The translations under genes and the position numbers were made by a program. Shown here piece by piece: positions 7,765-16,363 of a stretch of 64,000 bases of DNA. Source of the DNA: Pseudoduganella violacea (lineage in GTDB: Bacteria; Pseudomonadota; Gammaproteobacteria; Burkholderiales; Burkholderiaceae_D); NCBI RefSeq assembly GCF_014191875.1, contig NZ_JACHXD010000019.1, positions 39,183 through 103,182 of the forward strand, given 5' to 3'. Every line of letters begins with the position of its first letter. The stretch's first letter is position 1. The notes under the pieces were generated by a model, which saw only the letters and a program-made list of their open reading frames with translations, had not been told where the DNA came from and searched no databases.

Positions 7765-8043
7765 TCAATCGGGCCGACGCGGCTGAGATAGCGTAGCATC
7801 GTTGCCGCTTGCCACCACCTGCAGCTCAATGATCTGGTTCAAGATGAAGAACTGCTCCGCCAGGTCTTCCGGTCGGGCTCCGGGCCACCCCTCTGCGGCG
7901 CAATACTCCTCTTCATTGCGGAGCAAAATCAACTTCGCCAAATCGACTTTAGACGGGCACTTCCTTTGCACACTCTCAAAGCGAATCACCTGGCCATCAG
8001 ACTGTCTGTAGGAGATCATCCATCGTTTCAGCGAATTGTGCAT
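7765..8043 (-). CDS. Hypothetical protein, 92 aa
   Basis: The start at 8043 (MHNSLKRWMISYRQSDGQV) has a GGGGG site before it; ten upstream residues are open but lack a site. The sequence looks like a small alpha/beta protein with one conserved-looking segment (LILLRNEEEYCAAEGW). No signal peptide, no known motif. It converges with the GyrI-like gene, 87 bases apart. Confidence 0.6.
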   Translation of the reverse strand: MHNSLKRWMISYRQSDGQVIRFESVQRKCPSKVDLAKLILLRNEEEYCAAEGWPGARPEDLAEQFFILNQIIELQVVASGNDATLSQPRRPD

Positions 8044-8263
8044 ATCAGCCCCCTTGAGCGTTAGACACCACACGCCGCTGGTGGATGCCGGTTTGAACCA
8101 TGGTATGCGAGATTGGCATCGACATTCTCACCGTTAACCACAACACCACTGAACATGGGCAACAAGCCAGGCAGGCCACCAGTACAACCTGAACATGCCC
8201 GGAAAGCTGGAGAGCGAGGGTGGTAGAACATTCCTGGATGTGGCGTTCTCGCGACACAACGGT

Positions 8264-8590
8264 TCAGGGCACCTGGTTGGCGACCCCGCGCTCTGGCGGT
8301 AGATCCTGCGCCTGGCCCAGCAACTGTTCATAGGCGACCTGAAAGTCACCGCGCTCTTTGCCGTAGGGAAGAAGGGATTTCCTTCCAGCGCGCGTGGCCG
8401 CAACAATGGAGGACGTATTGGCCTGGTTGCGCAGCACGAACGGCCGGTCCTGCGCACATGCCTTGTAAAACGCATCGGCGGCCTGCCGTGGATCGGCAAA
8501 CTCGGTGCCACGCTGGCCACTACGGGCGATGACCGTATAGGTCGCACCGTGGCAGCCCGACACGATCGGATCATTCAAAAACACCATCAT
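8264..8590 (-). CDS. Hypothetical protein, 108 aa
   Basis: Tandem ATGs at 8590 and 8587 follow a GGGGGAG site. The start overlaps the end of the Mrr-like nuclease gene by 20 bases, making this the third gene of the recombinase operon. The protein begins MMVFLNDPIVSGCHGATY and has an ADPRQAADAFYKACAQD helix and a C-terminal segment FQVAYEQLLGQ. No known family recognised. Constant linkage to an integrase and nuclease would suggest a role in the mobile element. Confidence 0.65.
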   Translation of the reverse strand: MMVFLNDPIVSGCHGATYTVIARSGQRGTEFADPRQAADAFYKACAQDRPFVLRNQANTSSIVAATRAGRKSLLPYGKERGDFQVAYEQLLGQAQDLPPERGVANQVP

Positions 8591-9269
8591 GCTCCCCCTG
8601 CGTGTTAGATGGGGCGCGCAGCACCAGACGCACCAAGGATTCTCCGCTCAGTAATCTTATCCCGCCCGCGCCGAGATGACCATACACGGCCGCACCGCTC
8701 TTGCCCGTATGCACGAACAGACCGCCGTCATAGCCCTGCTGCCGGATCACCAGCGCAAACTGCCCAACATGCTGTTCCCGCACATGGGCACGGTAGCGCT
8801 TGACCTGCAGCGCATACCAGCCCAGCTTCGGCAGCCAGACCACGCCATCGATCCCGCCATCGCCGCTATAGCGCCGGTTGCGCAACACGAACAGGCCCGC
8901 ATCCTCCAGCGCCGAGAGCACCACCTCCTCAAACACCAAGGGGTCGACCTGGCGCAAGTAGCACAGGCAGCGCGGCACCCTACCCGCCCCGGTAAAGCCG
9001 CGCACCTTGCGCAAGATGCGCCTGGCGACCCGCACATGGTGGCGATGCAAGGGCCGTTGCGCCAGACGCCAGGCGTTACACAGGCGCGAAGCGAGGCGGA
9101 TCACCCACCGGGCCAGCATGGCCATCGGACCAGGTTGCGGTGCACCGACGATCTGGCGCGTAGCGCGGGGCGGGCGCCGCGCCGATGGCGCCGTCACCGG
9201 TTGTGCCGGCGCCAATGCTGCAGCGGGTGCGACAGGCGGTTCCGGCCGCCGAGAAGGCTTCGGTATCAT
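8571..9269 (-). CDS. Mrr-like restriction endonuclease-fold protein
   Basis: 232 residues. The first 45 are Pro/Ala-rich and probably disordered, followed by a basic amphipathic region, then a PD-(D/E)xK nuclease core of the Mrr type: FEEVVLSALEDAGLFV (about 113-128), GDGGIDGV with Asp141, and ALQVKRY with Gln155-x-Lys157. QxK in place of ExK is normal in Mrr proteins, which cut methylated DNA or act in DNA maintenance. The ATG overlaps the recombinase stop (ATGA), so both are translated together. The coupling to a tyrosine recombinase suggests element biology rather than a stand-alone restriction system; no methylase is near. Confidence 0.8.
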   Translation of the reverse strand: MIPKPSRRPEPPVAPAAALAPAQPVTAPSARRPPRATRQIVGAPQPGPMAMLARWVIRLASRLCNAWRLAQRPLHRHHVRVARRILRKVRGFTGAGRVPRCLCYLRQVDPLVFEEVVLSALEDAGLFVLRNRRYSGDGGIDGVVWLPKLGWYALQVKRYRAHVREQHVGQFALVIRQQGYDGGLFVHTGKSGAAVYGHLGAGGIRLLSGESLVRLVLRAPSNTQGEHDGVFE

Positions 9270-10342
9270 GGCGCCTCCTGATGCGCTTGATCGAGCGGTT
9301 GCTGCGACACGCCACGGGGCGAGCCGAGATAGGCATTGCTGATCTGCGGACGATGGTGGCCCAGCTGCTCGGCCACCTGCCGGTAGGCTTCCTTGAGCGC
9401 GTCGGCGTCGACCTGAGGTTCGCCGCCCTGCACCGGCGCTTTCACCTGCGCGATATCGAAGAACAGATCACCGGCGAACTGGTGGCGCAGCCCGTGCGGG
9501 GTGACGCCCAACTGCTTTCTCGTCAGACCCACCTGGCGCACCACGTTGGAGAACAGGTCGAGCGACTGCTTGAGGGTCAGGCCGGGACGGCCGATGTGGC
9601 CGTGCTTGCTGCGCACCAGCGCCCGGGCCTCGTCCAGCGCGTACTGTTGCACCGGGGTACGCACCGCCGCATAGCGCAAGCGGCCGCCCTTGGTGCCGCG
9701 TTCAATGGTCAGGAAGCTGACATAGCGTTCCCCCACCCGATGGCCGGCCGGCAGCGCGTAGGCCGGCACCTCGGCTGCGTCCGGGCAGAACATCACCGCT
9801 TCTTTGCGCCGCAAGCCGAAGGCCATCATCAGACGCAGTTGCGTGCCCACATGCCGGTCGATGGCGCTTACGCGTGCGATCATCGCGTCCACGTCCACAC
9901 CGTTCGCTTCCCAGCTGCGGTCGCGCGTGGCGCTATAGCTGCGCGCCACCAGCTTGGGGTCTTTCGCATAGTGCGCCGTGCCCTGCACCAGGCCGGCCTT
10001 GCCGATCCACTGCGCGTAGACGCGCAGGAAACTCAACTGTTGCTGGATATAGGCCGCGCTGAAGGGCTTAGCCAGTTGCGGCGCGATGCGGTGCGTCCCC
10101 TGCCCGCCCGCCGGCAGCGGCTGCGCCGTCCAGTAGGCCATGAGCGCGTCGATATGGCGCGACGACAGATTACGCGGCCGGGTCCGAAATCCCAGCTGCT
10201 GCAAGAGCACGAAGATGCGGAAAAGCCCCTGCCTGCGCGCGTCGCGCGTCGCATATGCGATGACCTTGCTACGCACCGCATGCCGCTCATTGTGCTGATC
10301 GATGATCTGTGCCAGTTCCTTCTTCCAGTACTGCTCCCCCAT
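9266..10342 (-). CDS. Tyrosine recombinase (integrase)
   Basis: 358 residues from the ATG at 10342, which has GGGAG seven bases upstream; ATG 10363 is an alternative. An N-terminal SAM-like core-binding domain (about 1-140) is followed by the catalytic domain with Arg178 (GLRRKEAV), Lys219 (RGTKGG), His283-x-x-Arg286 (TPHGLRHQFA), His329/330 (LGHH) and the nucleophile Tyr338 (ISNAYLG). It looks like the Integrase_1 type found on plasmids and integrative elements of Burkholderiales. It heads a three-gene operon with overlapping starts (nuclease, small protein). No tRNA or att repeats are visible nearby, so whether it integrates an element or resolves plasmid multimers is open. Confidence 0.9.
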   Translation of the reverse strand: MGEQYWKKELAQIIDQHNERHAVRSKVIAYATRDARRQGLFRIFVLLQQLGFRTRPRNLSSRHIDALMAYWTAQPLPAGGQGTHRIAPQLAKPFSAAYIQQQLSFLRVYAQWIGKAGLVQGTAHYAKDPKLVARSYSATRDRSWEANGVDVDAMIARVSAIDRHVGTQLRLMMAFGLRRKEAVMFCPDAAEVPAYALPAGHRVGERYVSFLTIERGTKGGRLRYAAVRTPVQQYALDEARALVRSKHGHIGRPGLTLKQSLDLFSNVVRQVGLTRKQLGVTPHGLRHQFAGDLFFDIAQVKAPVQGGEPQVDADALKEAYRQVAEQLGHHRPQISNAYLGSPRGVSQQPLDQAHQEAP

Positions 10343-10929
10343 TGCGTTCTCCCACGTTGTCATGCCTTGTCCTGACCTCTCCCGCGCCCATACGATCAGC
10401 GCGCGCATGCGGCAGCCGAGCGCCCGGCCGGAACCGGGACGACGAACAAGGTCTTTGCAGCGAACGACGCACACCACTGCCAGCGCACGCCTCATTGCGG
10501 CCAGTGTCATGCGGACCGCCGCGCCGGCCCTTGCGCCGACGGTCCTGGGGAAACCACCCACCACGGTGCCGCCCCCATTGCGGCGCCGTGCTCGGATAAC
10601 GATGTTTGCGGTGAAGCGTGGTGTCTTAAAAATGCTGATGCGATAGCGGAGTGGGTTTCACCGTCTCTCGCTATCTCCGTTTCTTGAACGGACAGTGCCG
10701 CGCATTGCGGGGCAAGGTCATGGGCGTGCCGGCCATCTCGGCGCACAGCACAAGAACCCTCCTTCCTCACGGTTATCCACCAGCCCTTCCACCGGGCCGC
10801 TTCGTGATTGCCATACGTACCAGGTTGGCCGTGGCTTCTACGGCCACGTCGCAACAAGGCACCGCGAACGGTGGCCCTATGGCAGAAGGATTGATTAAAG
10901 CGTGGACCGGCATGCGGTCCCCTCCCCGC

Positions 10930-11260
10930 TGAACCTGTCAGGGGGAAAGCGTGACGCGTAGCGCGTCCAGTGCGCGAGAGCGGAAGGAACACGCTCCAGG
11001 CAAGCGAGCCGTGAGGCCATCGACGAACGACGTCGGAAGGGAACTGCAGCGCCAGCGGCATGCGCCTCATGGGACGCAGGGGCTGCTGGAGCGATCAAAC
11101 CGCCGGGGCGGTCATAGCCAAACATCGGCACTCGGGAGGCAGGTAACGACTGCGACGGGTGGTATCGCGGGCCAGCGCCGCATTCAGAACGCGATGTTCA
11201 TGGAAGCGGGTCCAGACAGTGTGTGCAGGATAGGAAAGCGAAGGGGGGATGTCAAGGTGA
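10930..11260 (+). other. Candidate structured RNA (or ribozyme remnant)
   Basis: The plus strand is rich in purines and in GAA/GGAA loops between short perfect stems: GACGCG/CGCGTC (10953-10967), GAGCG/CGCTC (10978-10996 region), CGACG-AACGA-CGTCG (11021-11035), CAGC..GCTG around 11047-11087, ACCGCC/GGCGGT (11099-11112), and ATCGCG/CGCGAT (about 11164-11195). This density and the unpaired purine-rich linkers are typical of structured RNAs such as the 5' domains of group II introns, but no reverse transcriptase or domain V is present. Identification is a guess; the structure pattern is what is seen. Confidence 0.3.
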
Positions 11261-11282
11261 AATGGGGGACGGAAAAAAGTGT

Positions 11283-11301
11283 AAATAAAGCCGGTTTATT
11301 T
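11283..11301. repeat. AT-rich palindrome upstream of parM
   Basis: AAATAAA (11283-11289) and TTTATTT (11295-11301) form a perfect inverted repeat around GCCGG. It stands out in GC-rich DNA about 335 bases before the ParM-like start. It could be part of the promoter or a binding site for the small partner protein. Confidence 0.45.
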
Positions 11302-11634
11302 GGTAAGGCTTCGTATGCGGCGGCGGCCCCTATGAACGGCGACAAAGTAGGATACCTCTGATTGTAAAATCGAGCGGCACGGCCCCCAACCACCACCCCA
11401 CCTTCAACCTCAAAACAAGCCGCGATCCGGCCACCAGTCCGCCCCGGCGACATCTTATTTCCCCGCCCAGCGGCCGTGCGCCACAGCAACCGCGCTGGCC
11501 GACGCCTGGAACTGTCATGGAGTCGCATTGCAGCAGGTCTGCCCCCGAAAGCTCCGGCAAACCATCGCGCTTTTGACTGGCTGCACCAGTCAGCCAAGCC
11601 TACCGTTATCGGTATTTCGACGAAGGAGATCGGG

Positions 11635-12678
11635 ATGGAACCCATCGTGCGGGCCGTGGACGTCGGCCGCGGCAACACCAAATTCATCGCCGGCATGAAA
11701 AATGGGGAGCTACTGTGCGAGATGTTTCCTTCTCAGGCCCACCCCACCGAAGCGATCGGTGAGTACGAAGGCTGGGGCATGAAGCGCCGCACGGTCGGCA
11801 TTCCCGTCGACGGTTTAATCTACGAAGTGGGGCCGGACGTCCAGTTGGCGGCTGACGTCTTCAACGCGCATGTCCTGCAGCACGACCGCTATAGCGATGC
11901 CCCGGAGTATCTGGCGCTGCTGCTGGGCGCCCTGCACGCCATGCAACTCGAGCGGATCGACCTGCTCGTGATCGGCCTGCCGGTGGCCACCTACAAGCTC
12001 AAGCGCCAGGTCGCCGCGCTGGAGCGGCGCCTCACCGGCGAACACGCGCTCGGTAAGGGCCGCAAAGTCACAGTGCGGCGCGCCAAGGCCATCGCGCAAC
12101 CGGCCGGTGCCCTGATGTACTACGGCCTGATGCAACACCGGGTGGCCCAGTTGCGCAAGGAGCGCAGCCTGATTGTCGATCCTGGCCGCCGCACCTTTGA
12201 CTGGCTGGTCACGCAAGGCATGCAGCAGATCGACAAGCGCAGCCACTCCGTCCCGCGCGGCATGCACGACGTGCTGCACACCATCGTCGAAGGCATCAGC
12301 CGCGCCACCGATTCACATTACTGCGAATACGAGCTAATCGACCTGGCGCTGCGCACCGGCAAAAAGCCGGTGGTGTTCCAAAAGGAGTATGACCTCGCCC
12401 GCCACCTGCCATTAGCCAGGAAGATTCCGGAGCAAGCCGTGGCCGAAATGCTGCACTACGTGGGCGACGCCGGCGACATCAAAAACATCATCCTGGTCGG
12501 TGGTGGCGCCTTTTTCTATAAGGCGGCGCTGAAATCGGCCTTTCCGCACCATGCCATCCATGAATTGAAGGATCCCATCTTTGCCAACGTTAAGGGCTTC
12601 CAATATGCAGGCAGCGAGCTGGCTAAAACCCTGTGCGCGGCAAAGTCATCCGGAGTCCAGGGCGGCGATCATGAATAA
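11635..12678 (+). CDS. ParM/StbA-like actin ATPase, PRTRC protein D type
   Basis: 347 residues; AAGGAG precedes the ATG at 11635. The actin-fold phosphate-1 motif is VDVGRGNTKF (residues 8-17), phosphate-2 is IVDPGRRTFDW (about 180), and the adenosine motif is LVGGGAFFYKAAL (about 287-299). Segments such as GIPVDGLIYEVGPDVQLAAD and LTGEHALGKGRKVTV match my memory of PRTRC system protein D, an actin-like protein of plasmid-borne PRTRC clusters. Actin-like ParM proteins form filaments that push plasmid copies apart. The other PRTRC genes (ParB-like, ThiF-like) are not in this window. It overlaps the small gene downstream by eight bases. Confidence 0.85.
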   Translation: MEPIVRAVDVGRGNTKFIAGMKNGELLCEMFPSQAHPTEAIGEYEGWGMKRRTVGIPVDGLIYEVGPDVQLAADVFNAHVLQHDRYSDAPEYLALLLGALHAMQLERIDLLVIGLPVATYKLKRQVAALERRLTGEHALGKGRKVTVRRAKAIAQPAGALMYYGLMQHRVAQLRKERSLIVDPGRRTFDWLVTQGMQQIDKRSHSVPRGMHDVLHTIVEGISRATDSHYCEYELIDLALRTGKKPVVFQKEYDLARHLPLARKIPEQAVAEMLHYVGDAGDIKNIILVGGGAFFYKAALKSAFPHHAIHELKDPIFANVKGFQYAGSELAKTLCAAKSSGVQGGDHE

Positions 12679-12925
12679 GCCACTGCGCATCAACTTCGAG
12701 CTGGCGCGGGCCGACAATCCACCACTGTACGATGAGTTGGCCGGATTTCCCAAAGGGGGGCGCAGGGTCAATCGCCTGCGGACATTGGCCCATGCGGGAC
12801 TATTGGCGCAGGCGCCCCCTGCCATATCGACTTTACCTGCGGCACCTGCCAGCGCAGTCTCAGCGGAAACCGCAGCCGTATCGGTCGCGTCCGTTGAACT
12901 ATTTGGGCCGTCGGTGGTCGGTTGA
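12671..12925 (+). CDS. Small partner of ParM-like protein (ParR/StbB-like candidate)
   Basis: 84 residues starting inside the end of the ParM-like gene. The N-terminal half is compact and basic (NPPLYDELAGFPKGGRRVNRLRTLAH), which would suit a short DNA-binding or adaptor domain; the C-terminal half is a low-complexity Ala/Val/Ser tail. In ParM operons the downstream gene normally encodes the DNA-binding adaptor ParR, so position and charge support that role. Sequence similarity to ParR itself is not apparent to me. Confidence 0.6.
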   Translation: MNKPLRINFELARADNPPLYDELAGFPKGGRRVNRLRTLAHAGLLAQAPPAISTLPAAPASAVSAETAAVSVASVELFGPSVVG

Positions 12926-13164
12926 ATCCTTATTCCGTATGTTCCGACGCACCCAGTGTCATTTGACTGTCAGGATCAATACAACGGGGGAATATGCTGC
13001 GTGGCTGTTGGCTGAATAACAGCCGAATCCAACACCGATGTGCCCTCACGCCAACGCTCACTTCTCTTTAACCGCAGGCTGTACTATGATGGAAATGAAA
13101 ATTCAATAAAGACAACTTCCATTTCTCAAGTTATCTCTCACATTTCTCACCACCTGACCTGCTG

Positions 13165-13497
13165 ATGTCCAAATATATAGCCCTGGTCATGATTGCGATT
13201 TGGAGCCTCGACGCGCTGGGCCAAACGGCAACGCTCGACCCAGGTGCGCGTGTTTATGGGTCTCCACGTAGCGGTTTGTTTTGCAATAAAAGTCCAGGCC
13301 GTCAATCTCTTCCAGACAGCACTCCAGTCGTCGTCGTTGGGCAGGTTCAGGTTCGCTGTGGATTATTTTTCACCTATCGTTATACGGTGATCCAATACCG
13401 CAACAATAAGCAGGAACTAGAACAAGGCTATGTTCCACGGCGACAAATACAGGCCATGCAAGTCAGCGCTAGAAAGCCCCCCGCTCCCGTTCGATAA
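13165..13497 (+). CDS. Hypothetical exported protein, 110 aa
   Basis: A short signal peptide (about residues 1-21, cleavage near LGQTA) is followed by a beta-rich region with SH3-like character (VVVGQVQVRCGLFFTYRYTVI, split here as strands) and two cysteines that may form a disulphide. The ribosome site is weak. The gene converges on the glycosyltransferase gene with a 21-base gap. Function unknown. Confidence 0.55.
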   Translation: MSKYIALVMIAIWSLDALGQTATLDPGARVYGSPRSGLFCNKSPGRQSLPDSTPVVVVGQVQVRCGLFFTYRYTVIQYRNNKQELEQGYVPRRQIQAMQVSARKPPAPVR

Positions 13498-13518
13498 CGA
13501 TGCTTGGGTGCTCACAGG

Positions 13519-14535
13519 CTACCGGCGGCGCGCCACACGCGCGGTCTGCGTGCGCAAGGTGCTGTGATCCAAGCACCGCTCCACAATATATAGTGGGCGC
13601 CGCTTGGTTTCCTCAAAAACCCGGCCTAAATATTCCGCGATCACTCCCAAGCACATCAATTGAATCCCGGCCAACAGCATCATGCCGGATGCCAGCGTCG
13701 CCCAGCCAGACACAGCATTGCCAACAATGAGCGTGTCCATCAGAATGAACAACCCATAGAGCAAGGCGCCCGTGGAAATCAACACCCCCAGCAAGGAGAC
13801 CATGCGCAAAGGCTTCATGGAGAAGGACGTGATGCCCAGGGAAGCGAGTTCCAGGAGTTGAGGAAGACGGAAATGGGTGTCGCCGGCGATACGTGTAGGC
13901 GCCTCGAACGCGATCGTCTCGCTACGAAACCCCAGCCAGGCGTACAAACCTTTCATGAAACGGGCACGTTCAGGCAACTGGAGCAAAGCATCGACCACGC
14001 ACCGATCCAACAGCCGAAAATCACCCGCATCGGGTGGGATGGCGAAACGCTCTCCCTTCTGCAGGAAACGATAGAAGGCGCGCTTGGTCCATGCCAAGGG
14101 ACGCGGTTCTCGCGCCTGGCCTGTTTGCACGGCTATCACCACCGGGCACCCCGCCTGCCAACGCGCCACCATCCTGGGAATCAGGCTCGCAGGATGTCGG
14201 CCGTCGCCGTCCATGATCGCCACGGCATCACCGCGCGCCGCCGTCAGTCCGGCGGTCAGTGCCGCTTCCTTGCCGAAGTTGCGCGACAGCGTCAGCAACT
14301 GCAGGTTCACCGGCACAATACTCTCGAACTCCGCCACGACCTCCTTCAGGTTGTCGCTCCCGCCGTCATCGACAATAACGACCTCCCATTTCATACCGAC
14401 CTCAGACAGTACCAGCGCCAATGCCGGTAACAGCAGGCGCAGCGATGCCGCCTCATTAAACACTGGCAAGACCACCGACAAAGTACGAGGTGTCGCGGGC
14501 GGCGGCACTGCGGGGGATGGATGACGCGCCCTCAT
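13519..14535 (-). CDS. Family 2 glycosyltransferase, GtrB/ArnC-like
   Basis: 338 residues. N-terminal GT-A domain: LSVVLPVFNEAASL, VIVDDGGSDNL and the metal-binding DGDGRHP region; C-terminal two transmembrane helices (about 235-310, TGALLYGLFILMDTLIV and the following GMMLLAGIQLMCLGVIAEYL), as in polyprenyl-phosphate sugar synthases. Such enzymes load a sugar onto undecaprenyl phosphate on the cytoplasmic face. The start overlaps the stop of the ArnT-like gene (ATGA), so the pair works together: this enzyme makes the lipid-linked sugar, ArnT transfers it to a periplasmic acceptor. The sugar is unknown. Confidence 0.9.
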   Translation of the reverse strand: MRARHPSPAVPPPATPRTLSVVLPVFNEAASLRLLLPALALVLSEVGMKWEVVIVDDGGSDNLKEVVAEFESIVPVNLQLLTLSRNFGKEAALTAGLTAARGDAVAIMDGDGRHPASLIPRMVARWQAGCPVVIAVQTGQAREPRPLAWTKRAFYRFLQKGERFAIPPDAGDFRLLDRCVVDALLQLPERARFMKGLYAWLGFRSETIAFEAPTRIAGDTHFRLPQLLELASLGITSFSMKPLRMVSLLGVLISTGALLYGLFILMDTLIVGNAVSGWATLASGMMLLAGIQLMCLGVIAEYLGRVFEETKRRPLYIVERCLDHSTLRTQTARVARRR

Positions 14536-16016
14536 GGCATAGCCACCAGCGAACGACTACGCCCGCGAAATAGGATACGCTCGGGGGCCAGCGCCTCGCG
14601 GGCGATGGCATCATTGTCCATCACGATCATCGGCTCGCCTGTGGCCTGCTGAGTGAACGCACCGGCAGTATAGAAGGCAGAGGAAAACGTGGGCTGCGTG
14701 GCGTACGCCAGCACGCTGCCGGGCGTTGACAGCGAGGCATGTGCTAGCACCAGGGCGCGGTCGGAGTTGGCATTTTGCTGTTGGAGCAGCAGCGGCGACA
14801 GGAGCACCACCAACAGGGCATAGGCCATCAGTGCCTTGCCAATGCGCGGCCACCGCACCGCAGGACGCTGCTCAAGCCATTGCGCCACGAGGACGGCAAA
14901 TGGCGGCACCGCGGTCAACGCGTACGTCCAAATGATATTGCGGCTGCCGGTAAAGAACAGCAGCGGCACCAGGGTCGCGCACCACAAGAAGCGCTCCGCC
15001 GGGGATGATCCCAGGCGTCGCGTTGACCATACCGAAAGCAGGCGCAACATAAAAACAGGGAGCCACGGTAGGATGGCGCCGATCCAGAACAACCAGATCG
15101 CCCCCAACGGCTGGCGGTGGGCAAGGCCATAGCGGTCCCCCTGCCAACCGGGCACCAGGAACCGCGCGAAATGCTCGCCTACGATGAAGTATTGCAGGAA
15201 CCCTGGATAGGCCAACTCCGCCGCCACATACCAGGGCAAGCAGATGGCCGTCGCCAACAGTATGCCGGGGGCATCCAGCAGGCAGCGCGCAACCTGGCGC
15301 GCCTCGCGCTGCAGCAGAGCAAAAGCAATAATCGGCAAGCCCAGCAAGGCCCAGGTGGCCAACCCTTTCGCCAGCCCTCCCAGGCCCACCAGCGCCCAGA
15401 AAATGCGCGCCCAGCGCCGCCGCGACGCTTTTTCCTCAGCCGTGAATGCCCGCCAAGCCGCGTACTGCCCACCCCAGACGATGGCCATTTGGATGGCGTC
15501 AGTCATCACAGCTCCGGCCGCCACGAAGAACAGCGGCATGGAGGCCAGCACCGGCACCACCAACCCCGGCTCGCGCAATCCCAGCGCGCGGGCAAAGCAA
15601 TGAGCCGTCCATAGCGTCAGCAATGCCGCCAGCAACGCCGGCAAGCGCAGGGCAAACTCATTGATACCGAACAGTATGGCGGTTGCGGCGCTGGCCCAGG
15701 TCGATAGCGGTGGCTTGGCAAAAAATGGGGTTGCCGCGTTCATGTGCGGCATCAGCCAGTAGCCGTTGGTGGCCGTCTGGCGCGCCAGCTCGCCATACCG
15801 CGCTTCCGTCGTATCCGCGAGCGGCCCCCACCACATCAGGCCGATCCGGCACAGCAGAAGCAGCAGCACCGCCAGTACGAACCAGGTGCGCCAAATACCG
15901 GGGACTGAGCCTTGCCGCCTGACGGGCGGCGCAGCGTCATTGCGTTGTTCCAGTGGAATATTGCCAATAAACGGATCCGTCAAAATAGGGGTCTCCTGGC
16001 TAGTCAAGGGGAACAT
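14532..16016 (-). CDS. ArnT-like lipid A / glycan glycosyltransferase
   Basis: About 494 residues from the ATG at 16016 (MFPLTSQ); a further ATG at 16052 is open but neither has a strong ribosome site. Many membrane helices, the GT-C signature Asp/Glu region in the first periplasmic loop (WWGPLADTTEARYGELARQ, about 64-82) and FFAKPPLSTW are typical of ArnT, which transfers a polyprenyl-linked sugar to lipid A and confers resistance to cationic peptides. Here the neighbour is a GtrB-like synthase and copper genes, so it may alter the envelope under metal stress. A truncated, diverged copy of this gene lies at about 38105-38400. Confidence 0.85.
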   Translation of the reverse strand: MFPLTSQETPILTDPFIGNIPLEQRNDAAPPVRRQGSVPGIWRTWFVLAVLLLLLCRIGLMWWGPLADTTEARYGELARQTATNGYWLMPHMNAATPFFAKPPLSTWASAATAILFGINEFALRLPALLAALLTLWTAHCFARALGLREPGLVVPVLASMPLFFVAAGAVMTDAIQMAIVWGGQYAAWRAFTAEEKASRRRWARIFWALVGLGGLAKGLATWALLGLPIIAFALLQREARQVARCLLDAPGILLATAICLPWYVAAELAYPGFLQYFIVGEHFARFLVPGWQGDRYGLAHRQPLGAIWLFWIGAILPWLPVFMLRLLSVWSTRRLGSSPAERFLWCATLVPLLFFTGSRNIIWTYALTAVPPFAVLVAQWLEQRPAVRWPRIGKALMAYALLVVLLSPLLLQQQNANSDRALVLAHASLSTPGSVLAYATQPTFSSAFYTAGAFTQQATGEPMIVMDNDAIAREALAPERILFRGRSRSLVAMP

Positions 16017-16064
16017 CAAACAAAGCCATCCCTGCAGTGTGATACCTGGCATACATGGCGGCGA

Positions 16065-16155
16065 GCCGCTAGAGGCGCCAGACGGAAGCGACGCCTACAA
16101 ATAATGCAATAAAGACAATGCCATGAAAGTCTGTAATGCGCAAGTTCGCTTGCCA
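16065..16155. repeat. Segment repeated in decayed form at 38533-38635
   Basis: From GCCGCTAGAGGCG to about 16155, including AATGCAATAAAGACAATGCC, this stretch aligns by eye with 38533-38635 (about 70 percent or better with small gaps). Together with the arnT and copS fragments at 38.1-38.8 kb it shows that the whole block was once duplicated. Confidence 0.75.
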
Positions 16156-16194
16156 TGGGAAAGTCACATAACCTGTCAGTACGACACCAGGCAT
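16069..16194 (-). CDS. 41-codon membrane-protein tail (fragment?)
   Basis: ATG at 16194 to TAG at 16069. The peptide ends in a hydrophobic helix (GIVFIALFVGVASVWRL) and looks like the C-terminus of a larger membrane protein whose front is missing; an in-frame stop lies just upstream. The same tail is recognisable in the decayed copy at 38533-38635, so the fragment predates the duplication. Probably not functional. Confidence 0.3.
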   Translation of the reverse strand: MPGVVLTGYVTFPWQANLRITDFHGIVFIALFVGVASVWRL

Positions 16195-16363
16195 GACAGC
16201 GGCCGGCAGTTGCGCGCGACGCCGGCCTGAAAGGCATTGCCCACGCCGCTATCATCGGACCGAGTGCAACCAACCCGATGCAATCTTCCGCCACGTTGTG
16301 CCGCCCGATGCGCTGCCGCCCAGCCACGTTATACTGGGCGCCCACCTTTCCGCCCGCCACACC

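Larger units (their letters stand above)
10343..11634. other. 1.3 kb gene-free region between recombinase and parM
   Basis: No supported gene lies here; open frames on both strands (up to 187 codons) lack ribosome sites and have shadow-like composition. Seen in it: an 8-of-9 DnaA-box-like TTATCCAC (10773-10780), GATAGCG/CGCTATC around 10641-10674, GACGCG/CGCGTC (10953-10967), a purine-rich, hairpin-rich stretch (about 10930-11260, listed separately) and an AT-rich palindrome (11283-11301). As the region lies directly before a plasmid partition gene, it may hold a replication or centromere-like site. Confidence 0.5.

Noticed and set aside
9185..10375. 396-codon open frame on the plus strand
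   Set aside because: Antisense to the recombinase, whose catalytic residues are complete.
10507..11070. 187-codon minus-strand frame upstream of the recombinase
   Set aside because: No ribosome site, biased Arg/Ala/Gly shadow composition, and overlaps the hairpin-rich block.
11222..11236. Short 23S-rRNA-like string in the gene-free region
   Set aside because: The similarity covers only about a dozen bases, too short to mean anything.
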